From Cocos nucifera (lineage: Eukaryota > Streptophyta > Magnoliopsida > Arecales > Arecaceae): a stretch of DNA of 64,000 nucleotides. This document shows, one piece after another, positions 55,954-64,000 of the stretch. The stretch covers positions 62,001 through 126,000 of the forward strand of contig QRFJ01003310.1 of the NCBI GenBank assembly GCA_006176705.1, written 5' to 3'. The notes beneath the pieces were generated by a model. That model did no database searches and was not told where the DNA came from. It worked only from the letters and a program-made list of their open reading frames with translations. The position numbers and the translations under genes are program-made. The first letter of the stretch is position 1, and each line of letters begins with the position of its first letter.

Positions 55954-57064
55954 GAAAACATATTTTAAATGAGAAGGAAGAGGTTTAAGTTCAAGGGTAG
56001 GTAGCTCTTCAATTGATGTTTCTGGAAAAGGAGTGGGTGATCTTTCTAATTCTTCAAATCATGGTCTGTATGTGTGTGGAATATATGGTCTGGCCCTTAG
56101 CAATTTTATGCATTCTGTTTGCCTTTCATTTTTAGCTGAATCCTCTTGTGATTGGACAATGCAAGCTTCAATAGGGTCTTCAAACCTATTTTCTACAGAA
56201 TTCTCATGCATAAATTGTCAATAATATCAATTACGAAAATAAGTTTGATTATCATCAGGAATGTTTAGTATCTTTGAAAACATTAAAAGTAACTTGTTCG
56301 TCTTGGACTCTAAGAATTAATTTTTCTTGTTGAACATCTATTAAAGCTCCTCCAGTAGCTAAAAAGGGTCTCCCTAAAATAAGGGGTACATCATAATCTT
56401 CTTCCATATCAAGAACAATAAAATCAACAGGAAAAATAAACTTGTTTACCTTTACCAAGACATCCTCCACTATACCTCTTGGATATTTAATGGATCTGTC
56501 GGCTAATTGAAGAGTAATAGTGGTAGGCTTTGGTTCTCCTAGACCCAGCTTCCTAAAAATAGAAAAAGGCATGAGATTAATGCTTGCTCCTAAATCACAT
56601 AAAACTTTATCAAAACTACAATCACCAATAATGCAGGGGATAGTAAAACTCCCTGGATCTTTTAGCTTCTGTGGTAATTTATTTTGAAGTATTGCTGAGC
56701 ATTCTTCATTCAAATTTATTCTCTCATGCTCCTTCAGCTTTTTCTTATTTGTTAAGATTTCTTTGAGAAACTTGGCATACCTGGGCATTTGAGTAATAGC
56801 ATCTACAAAAGGAATATTAATATGTAAATTCTTTAGAATTTTGAAAAAGTTAGAAAATTCCTTATCTGGATGCTGTATTTGTCTCTCTGGGAATGGTAGT
56901 GGCGGCACGTAGGGCTTCACATTTGGATCAGCAAAACGTATACCTGGAGACCATCCATCTGCTGGTTGTTTTGGTGACTGACGAAGTTTGAGTTGATGGT
57001 TCCTTATTTGTAGTTGGCTCTTCAGTCTCTTTCTTCTGATGTAGCTCCTCCAGCTTTGTACCAC
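55954..57064 (-). pseudogene. E protease region
   Basis: Frame 57064-56255 (269 codons) holds the Athila-type PYVPPLPFPERQ entry, NLHINIPFVDAITQMPRYAK, KLKDPGSFTIPCIIG, the active site CDLGASINLMPFSIFRKLGLG with Asp intact, LQLADRSIKYPRGIVEDVLV, FPVDFIVLDME and PLILGRPFLATGGALIDV. This is the best preserved gene segment of E. Region 55954-56254 is an acidic linker to RT with broken frames. Confidence 0.87.
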
Positions 57065-58329
57065 TTCTTAGGGTGATAGCATTGACTTGCTCCCTTGGAT
57101 TTGTCTCCGTATTGCTTGGCAAGGATCCTTGAGGTCTCTCGGAGATTATCTTAGCCATTTGACCTATTTGCATCTCCAAGTTTTGAATTGCTGCTGTTTG
57201 GTCCTGCCTAAGTTTGGCTTCCAAATTTTTTATAGTTGCTTCTTGGTTTTGCATAAATTTGACCATCAGCTCTTCCATGTTGGACTTCTTTTCAGGTACT
57301 TGGAATCCCGGGGGTGGCTGTTGTGCTGCATTTTGATTGCTCCATGAGAAATTTGGGTGCTGCCTCCACCCTTGATTGTATGTGTTGGAGTAGGGATTGT
57401 TTTGTTGCGGCCTGAAAAAATTACCAATATAATTAGCTGTATCAGTTGTTTTAGCAAAAGGATTACCTGTCTGGCAATTGCTCGTATCGTGTCCTCCTCC
57501 ACACAGGTCACAAGTAATGCTCTGAACATGCATAGCTGTTCCCTTTAAGTTGTTGACTTCGGCTCTAAGGGCTGCAATTTCAGCTAGTAAAGTTGGCACG
57601 CAATCTACTCCCTGCACAGCTGCTAGTCTTTTTGGCATCATGCGCTCTGTCTGCCATTGATAGCTATTTGATGCCATCTCATCGATCAGATCGAAGGCTT
57701 CTTCCTCCATTTTTTGATTAATGGTTCCTCCTGCTGCTGCATCAATCATAGATCGATTAGTAGGAGATAAACCATTATAGAAAGTTTGTACCTGAAGCCA
57801 TACGGGATAGTTGATGATGTGGACATCTCCTCAGCAGTTCCTTGAAATGCTCCCAAGCCTCATATAGCGTCTCCATGTCCATCTGCATAAAAGAAGTGAT
57901 ATCGTTGCGCATCTTAGCAGTTTTGGAAGGTGGAAAGTACTTGGCTAAGAATTTTTGGGCTAGGACATCCCAAGTTGTGATAGAACCTGCAGGAAGAGAA
58001 TGAAGCCAATTTTTAGCTTTATCCCGTAAAGAGAAAGGAAATAACCTTAATCTAATAGCATCATCCGACACCCCATTAATTTTAAAAGTATCGCAAAGTT
58101 CAAGAAAATTAGAAATATGGGCATTCGGATCATCATGCATGTGTCCACTGAATTGGACAGTTGATTGAATCATCTGGATCATCGTCGATTTTATTTCGAA
58201 GTTGTTTGCTCGTACAGGCGGTCTCCTGATGCTCGAAGCTGCATCGGCTACAGATGGTGTGATGTAATCATTTAATGGATGATGTACTGGTCGAATAGCT
58301 TCATGCTGTCCTTCAGTCGCCATATCCAA
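57000..58329 (-). pseudogene. E gag, one-base frameshift
   Basis: Frame 58329-57775 reads INNFEIKSTMIQMIQ-like capsid sequence: HMHDDPNAHISNFLELCDTF, LRLFPFSLRDKAKNWLHSL, WDVLAQKFLAKYFPPSKT, LYEAWEHFKELLRRCPHH. An extra base near 57807 (GGGATAG where GGGTAG keeps the frame) shifts it. The continuation 57749-56928 has EEEAFDLIDEMASNSYQW, a coiled coil LLAEIAALRAEVNNLKG, the knuckle CDLCGGGHDTSNC, and a Gln-rich coiled coil (EELMVKFMQNQEATIKNLE). It overlaps the protease frame at its end. Confidence 0.85.
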
Positions 58330-58568
58330 CTCCTAGATTGATGTCGTTAGGATCTTCAGCTGCCATGTTTCTCTCTTGTTGTAGTCTTCTAATAGTTCCT
58401 TTCAATTTCTGGATCTAAAGGTAGTAAGTTACTATGTCCAGTACGTGTCATGCACTTAAATTTTTTTTTTTTAATAATAAAAATTAAAAATAAATTTCTA
58501 AAGTAAAGCTAGGATCAAAATTTTCAATATTATTTTAGACACAATCCCCGGCAACGGTGCCAAAAACT
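58330..58568 (-). other. E leader and tRNA-Asp type PBS
   Basis: On the plus strand 58544-58562 reads ATCCCCGGCAACGGTGCCA, which matches the 3' end of plant tRNA-Asp (TCCCCGGCAACGGCGCCA) except for one T in place of C. Priming from tRNA-Asp is usual for the Athila clade. The remainder is AT-rich leader with a T run at 58459-58471. It has no reading frame. Confidence 0.8.
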
Positions 58569-60330
58569 TGATGCGTGCTAATTTATAGCTATGGCAAGTG
58601 CACCAGTCGATCAAGTAATAAAGTGAATGAGTAGAGTATCGTCCCTAGAGGATTGGAAAAATAAGTACTGAAAAGCTCTTTCCTATGCTTTATTTAGAAG
58701 ATCGATTTATGAGAATAAGAAAAAAATAAAAATAAAAAAATAAAAAAAATAATTAAAAGTTTTTAATTAAATAGAGAGAGTGTAAATTATTAGGGTTTTA
58801 AATTCAAGAGCAATGGATTACTAAGGCAATCGGTTCACCAACTCAGTCAATACAATATTCAGATTTTTAGATTAATTTTATTTCATGTGACGGTGGAGTC
58901 TCCTAATTTATTCACTATCCTTTGGTCCAGGCATAGCAAAACTATTAATATTTATTAATTACCCTTTGGTCCAGGTGTAATTTAAATAAATATTAATGCA
59001 TTAGGTTTTGTGAAACCCTCTAATTAAAATACGCTGCGTCCAAAGCGCACTAAAATTCCTGCATGCATATGAATTCTAATTTGATTCATAATACAAGGTA
59101 TATAATCAAGAAGCATTAACATAGATGTACTTGGTCCGTAACATCTATGTTCATCAGATCAATTAGAAGATGGCCAGTAATCTAAAAGCATTAAGATCAG
59201 ATTTATATACTCCTCATGAATAAAATTTAAAAATAAATCACACTGAATATTGCATCAAAAGAGTGGCTACACCTTAGCCTTAGTAAAATAAAATTTAGTT
59301 CATGATAACAAATTCAAAAATAGCAAATAAAATAAAAAGCATGGAGAAATTAGACTGTTTGATTGCTGAAATTGATTGTCTGCTGCTCTTGATGTGGAGA
59401 ATTTGGCGAAGAAGAAGAGGCTCCTTGATCGATGTCTTGATCGTCGAAGAAAAATCAAAAACCCTTTTTGATTTTCTCACAAATCACTTTTTTTTTTATC
59501 TCTCTCCTCTTTCTTTCTCTCTCTCTCTCTCTCTTTCTCCTCGTCTCTCTCTTTGTCTCTCTCTAATTTTTTTCACGACAACAACAAGCTTTTTATAGAT
59601 CAAGAGTTTGATTTTTCCCCAAAATCCATCAAAAACTAGGTTTAAGACTTCCAAAATAATTCAAACTAAGATTTGGATAATTCTAGCCGTCCGATGTTGA
59701 TCAAACGATCCAAAAACCACTCAAAAAGTCTTTAAAATAACCCAGATCAAGTCGAATTTAATATCAGCTGTTGGATCATCCATTGGATCGAATCTGGGCT
59801 GTCCGATCGCATTGAAATAAGCCTTCAAACCTTTAGTTTTACGTCGGAATGAATCTCGACCGTTGGATCTCGATCGGGAGCTGTGGATGCTGTCCATCAG
59901 CACCTTCTTCTCATCCGTCCGATCAAGCTTCAGTGAAAACCGCCCGTTAGATCAATCAGAATTCCCAAATTGCCCTCCGTGGACCATGCACGAGCCCGGT
60001 GTAGCATGGACCGCCGCATTCTTCAGGCAATCAGAGCACACTTTATACTATGAAATTCCCGAATTACCCTTTAGATGGTCCACCGTGCGCCGCAAAAAAT
60101 GCTGACGTCAGCGATGCGTCGGTGTTTTTTTTTTTTTTTGAAATTCAATTCTAGGCTCGTTTGAAGTCCGTTTTGCCTGAAATTTTTTTCATCTGAATCA
60201 AAAAAATAAGATCTTTACATTGGTGGCCTTCTTTCCTATATAAGATTAATAAAAATATCAATTTCTAATAAAATAGATTAATTTATTTTATAATTTAATA
60301 CTTTTATTAGTATATTTTTACCACTTATCA
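58569..60330 (-). repeat. E 5' LTR
   Basis: It is 1762 bp long with the same ends as the other E LTR. It carries the same simple repeats and CCGTTGGATC-type motifs. Its right end ACCACTTATCA is followed by AAAGA, the target duplication, and then the copia-B 3' LTR. I see no obvious TATA box on the minus strand close to a start site, although a weak TATAAAAAGC match lies near 59590 (minus strand). Confidence 0.92.
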
Positions 60331-60336
60331 AAAGAT

Positions 60337-62738
60337 TGAAAGAATAAGTGCCCTACAAGCCAATCACATGTGTGATGTGATGGGACTTTTTTGTAAAATT
60401 TTTAACTCATGTAATGACATTTATTATGATATTAATAAAATTAAGGTATTTGATTCATCATTCCAGTTGCATCTATTACATTTAAAGATTATGTGAGCCC
60501 CAAAGATTAGGACAATGATTTTTAGGCAACATGAATGAGTCATGCCTGTGAAATCTAAAAATCCTAAAATCCTAATCTTAAACATTCCTAGTCATAGGAA
60601 CATTGAGTCGGGGATCAATGCTCTAAATAGGCTAACACATCCTATGTATGCTCGATGGAGAGGGTGGCGGATCTCACAAGCCACTTATATAGAGACACTA
60701 ATATAAGAATGTGAGTGCTCATCAAGTTGTGAGTTCACTGAGTTGACTCGCTGAAGAGAACATCTTATAGAATCTTACTTGTATGTCAAAAGATGATTCT
60801 CTAAGTGGGAGTTGTGCAAGTGATCTTTAGATTTGAGACCACCATGGTACCTTATGCACATAAGCCTATATTTTTGGTTCATACTCAATCATGACATTAG
60901 GTCATGAACGGGGTGTTGTGGAAATGGTCAAGTATGTATGAAGGTAGTAAGTAGGTCAACAAGAAATCGATCACCCTAGTAAAAGAAGATGACATCCTAT
61001 ATATTCTCATCTAATGATAGCTCAATAAGACTTTGGCCAAAGCAGAATAAAGATTAGATAGGGCTTCTAATCATTTATTAGAGTTATCATTAATTGATGG
61101 ACAATCAACATGAATATGTATTTGAGTTTGACATTTGTCCATGCTCATAAACATATTTGGGATGTAGGATGATCGAGGGATTGAATTACACGAAAACTTA
61201 TCACTAAAAGATATTTTTTGTATTTCCACCAAATTCCATATCTTCTGGGTAGTCATGATACGTTGCTAGATGTCAATCTTGACTTATGGGTTTAATTAAA
61301 TTAATGAGATTAATTCAACCCTCAATTAGATGGTTTTTCTAATTGGTGAAATTGGGTTGGCATTAACCATAATCGATCAAGATTGAGTTCAATTGGATTA
61401 GACTAAAATGCACCTGACACTACTGCTAGTTAGATATGGAGTCCAATGGGTCACACACATAAAGAAATTGGTCAAGAATTATTTTTTAGGATCATTGGAT
61501 ACTAATTGGATGGCTGATTAATATGCTAGCACATGTTGGCTAACCTAATTCCTTGTCAAATTAGTTTTGGCTCGAATCCTTGCATTTTTGGCTAATCAAT
61601 TTTATTTTAATCTTAATTTTGGTTAAGTTAAAAGGGTTGGCCATCAGATATTTGCCACATGGCATTATCTGGATTTAATTTGGACTCATTTTGGAAGAGT
61701 CCAAGGGGCCTGTGACTCTTTCTCATAGTTGGCGCCATAATATGTGGTGCATGAATTTAATACGGCACATAAGAGGACCTAAAGTACTTTTGCTTTGGGG
61801 TATTGACTATGTCAACACTCTTTTGTAGAGTCCCTCTCTCATAAGGCACCTATAATTATTGACTGGTCAAAGTCTTGTGGGCGTAGGACTTTATTTCCCA
61901 GGAATACTACATGAAGGATCGCATAGTTTCAGATTATTGGCGCCTAAGAGTCCATCTGCTTGAAGGCACTCTAGTTGGTGCCTACTTTGAGACTCTCTCT
62001 CCCTTATTTATGCCATATCAGAAGAAAAGTCAAAGGAAATGTGGAATAAATCAAATGAAATTTGGAATTAATATGGAAACGATGTATATACGACGTTTCA
62101 GAGGTAGAAATAAGTTTTTTCGTGCCTCTAAGACTCCTTATGCATTAGGGGACTTATTTGGCCCCTTGATAAGACTTTTTAATGGCTGATAAGGGCTTGG
62201 GAATGGATGCTATTGGTGCCTCACCTGGATCTATAAATAGGATACAGATGAAGGTGTCGGGCATTCCAATTCTAGAAGCTTGTCTTAATTTTCTTCCTCC
62301 CTTTCTTTTAGACAAGGTATTGTCAAGACAAGGAGTTTTCCTTTAGACAAGATCTTGACTAATACAAGGAGTCTTAATTAAGACAAGGGTTAGGAAGATT
62401 ATTTAAGAAAGCTAAGGTAGAAAAAAAGGGAGAATAAATTAAAGAGAAGAAGGGAGAAGGAAGGCCAAGCAATTCTAGTTTAGAATTCAGCAAGCAAGGA
62501 TTCAAGAAGGATTGATCTTGAACCCAATTTTTGTATGGATTACTATTGGAGGGTGAATACTTGGACACCTCGTGGAAATAAATCATCACCGAATCAGATT
62601 ATTAAAGGTATGTTATTTAATTTTATACCTGAAGCATATATGTGATTGAATTACATCAAGGTCGATCTTAGGGTTTTTGGGTTTGATAGACTAAATTTTT
62701 AAAATCCAATGCTTCTGCCATGTCGATCAAACCCAAGA
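60337..62738 (+). repeat. Copia-B 3' LTR
   Basis: It is 2402 bp long, from TGAAAGAATAAG to CCCAAGA (5' LTR: CCCAACA). It shows the empty site of the copia-A solo LTR at 60661-60680. Its right end is followed by AGTTT, the copia-B target duplication. Substitutions against the 5' LTR are scattered along its length, and the TATA box is near 62229. Confidence 0.92.
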
Positions 62739-62743
62739 AGTTT

Positions 62744-63255
62744 TTGGGCTAAGGAAGGGTAATGAAATCCCCACATTATCTTATGATAATGGGTGTGCCC
62801 TTAATTATGTTATGAACAATGTAATACAACACAACCAGAATTTCTATAGAATAAGTTTTATTTTATAGATCAAATTTACAAATGACCTTAATATTATCCT
62901 AGGATCAAACAAGCATAATTTGAATTCCTATGAATCTAGTTTCTAGCAAAATAAGTTTTATAATTTTTGGATTCCTATATAGTAAATTATGAATTTTCTT
63001 TTGCTGTCTATATAGAATAGAGTTCTATATGTGAATAATAGGGTTTTTAGATAGTTTTGGAAATTAAAATGATAGAATTTTGAAGAAAACTTTAGAGGGT
63101 GGATTACTTATCGAATAAGGTTTTCAAAATAGTAAAAATTATATTTTTCTGATTTTCTTATGATCAATAATGGATTTCTTAAGAACTAATGCGCGAAATA
63201 GAAAATAGTGGAAAATACAAAACCTAATCAAAATCTTGTGCTCTGATACCAAATC
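62744..63255 (-). other. G leader, PBS-proximal part
   Basis: This is about 500 bp of AT-rich leader, contiguous with 32258-32537 before copia-B inserted. The PBS on the minus strand, TGGTATCAGAGCAC at 63238-63251, is complementary to the initiator-Met tRNA end. Four bases separate it from the LTR. Confidence 0.8.
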
Positions 63256-64000
63256 TGATGCAAGACGGGTATGCGAATGAAGATGCAACTAAATTTTTTT
63301 TATTTTTTTATTTTTTTTAGCAATCAAAATGATAAATAGAAATAGATCTAATAAGATCTAAACTTTTAAGAAAGAAATGTATTAATTAAAGCAGGTAGAT
63401 CTTTTTAGCATGAATAGTTGTCCCTTTTAGTTTTTAAGAATCTAGGATTGAAGGCGATTGAGAAATCTCCTTCTTGATTAGGCTTTATAATTTAGATTTA
63501 GATCTAAAAAAATTTAAAAAAATAAAATTTGCTTACCAACAATAACGATCTCCTGAATAGATCTGTGAAAATTTCGCTCAGATGATCGCTTGATTTGATC
63601 TTGGATAAGTGAGGTTGTTGCAGGCGGTTGTGATCTTAATCCACGGAAGAACTTCATGAATTCAAAATCAAGGCACCTTCAAGCATTACTCTAGAAAGTT
63701 ATCCTGGATAGTGGATGGCATGTGGAAGGGTGGTGATTTTGATCTTAGCGCAGGGATGAGTTTAAGTGCAGAGAGAAAAAACTCAGAAGAAGAGAAGAAA
63801 AGAGAAAAAAATCGAGAGGAGAAGAGGATCTCTAGATTGCAGAAGAAAGCAACTGCTTTAAATTTTCATTCATTTTTCCTTCCATTAAGAGTTCTAATAC
63901 AAGCTATTTATAGATAAAATAATAAGAGTCTAAAATAGTTCAAAAACTAATAGTTTAAAACAAATCAAACTCTAACAAGCTAATCATGTAGATGGCGCCA
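63256..64000 (-). repeat. G 5' LTR, cut by the window edge
   Basis: The plus strand begins TGATGCAAGACGGG, so the LTR ends ...TTGCATCA in the sense direction, with TGATG/CATCA termini typical of several chromoviruses. A minus-strand TATA box, TATAAATAGC at 63903-63912, marks the likely promoter. At least 745 bp are present and the LTR's start lies beyond the window. Confidence 0.78.

Larger units (their letters stand above)
50644..60330 (-). mobile_element. Athila-like Ty3/gypsy element E, target duplication AAAGA
   Basis: This 9.7-kb minus-strand element is flanked by AAAGA at 50639-50643 and 60331-60335. It has inserted exactly between the copia-B polypurine tract and 3' LTR. LTR ends are TGATAAGTGG and GCACGCATCA. 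Sense order is 5' LTR (58569-60330), tRNA-Asp type PBS, gag with a CX2CX3HX4C knuckle, protease, RT, RNase H, a partial integrase, a non-coding 3' segment, PPT and 3' LTR. The RT and protease (DLGASINLMP) are typical of the Athila clade. Integrase is truncated and gag is frameshifted. Confidence 0.93.
32538..62738 (+). mobile_element. Copia-B, full-length element expanded to 30 kb by three insertions
   Basis: Copia-B is a plus-strand Ty1/copia element with target duplication AGTTT at 32533-32537 and 62739-62743. Its own parts are 5' LTR (32538-37226 minus a solo LTR), PBS and leader (37227-38399), gag (38400), protease, integrase (to 40322, resuming at 48632), RT, RNase H (to 50640), PPT and 3' LTR (60337-62738). 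Both LTRs are 2402 bp once insertions are removed. Many in-frame stops and broken frames show it is old. Its RT resembles the copia-A RT, so both belong to related Tork-like copia lineages. Confidence 0.92.
25697..64000 (-). mobile_element. Chromovirus-type Ty3/gypsy element G, host of the right-hand nest
   Basis: G's own pieces are 25697-29441, 31998-32537 and 62744-64000, all minus strand. In the sense direction they give 5' LTR (from the window edge to 63256), PBS, leader, gag, protease, RT, RNase H and integrase. The element is broken by solo LTR T and compound element copia-B, each with a clean target duplication, which proves the pieces were once contiguous. RT and integrase motifs resemble the Reina/CRM group of chromoviruses. 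Its 3' end, including the rest of integrase and the 3' LTR, is absent at the 25697 junction. Confidence 0.85.

Noticed and set aside
59863..60105. 80-codon frame with CPPWTMHEPGVAWTAAFF
   Set aside because: It is the counterpart of 51960-52268 in the other LTR. The two differ by frame-changing indels, so no protein is implied.
1..64000. Search for an intact host gene, defence system or gene cluster
   Set aside because: Every substantial frame that I could identify belongs to a retrotransposon domain or is a shadow of one. Nothing supports a novel multi-gene system here.

Overview
This window is plant nuclear heterochromatin made almost entirely of LTR retrotransposons nested in, or fused to, one another. 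I see no intact host gene, tRNA, rRNA or CRISPR. The lineages (chromovirus and Athila Ty3/gypsy, Tork-like Ty1/copia with 2.3-2.4 kb LTRs) and the high AT content point to a seed plant. A monocot, perhaps a palm, is a guess the sequence alone does not prove.

Left block (1-25,696). After a copia LTR fragment (1-715) and a chromovirus integrase fragment (970-1626) lies a chain of one copia family, here called copia-A, on the minus strand. The order is LTR1 (1627-3903), internal domain of A1, LTR2 (9749-12044), internal domain of A2. A1 and A2 share LTR2 as a head-to-tail dimer. A third copy, A3 (14704-24717), sits inside A2 with the 5-bp target duplication CCATA. A2 resumes at 24723 and is cut off at 25,696.

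Right block (25,697-64,000). The host layer is a minus-strand chromovirus-type gypsy element (G). It reads integrase, RNase H, RT, protease, gag, leader, PBS and 5' LTR, the last running off the window. G is split by a 2.56-kb solo LTR with TGTAACA/TGTTATA ends (T, 29442-31997, duplication GGCGG) and by a 30-kb compound insertion, copia-B (32538-62738, duplication AGTTT). Copia-B is itself interrupted three times: a copia-A solo LTR inside its 5' LTR (32873-35154, GGCGG/GGTGG), a copia-A complex inside its integrase (40323-48626, AGGAA) that holds an assembly gap, and an Athila-like element E between its polypurine tract and 3' LTR (50644-60330, AAAGA). Removing these restores two copia-B LTRs of 2402 bp each.

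None of the elements looks able to move by itself: each gag-pol has stops, frameshifts, deletions or lost catalytic residues. Cis-acting parts are often intact, including PBSs (initiator-Met type for copia-A, copia-B and G; tRNA-Asp type for E), polypurine tracts, TATA boxes and W-box-like clusters. The most interesting signal is in the copia-B leader (37,887-38,215): four hairpins with near-identical 19-nt loops whose stems differ in sequence but still pair. The copia-A leader has a separate conserved multi-branched fold and two copies of another 19-nt motif.
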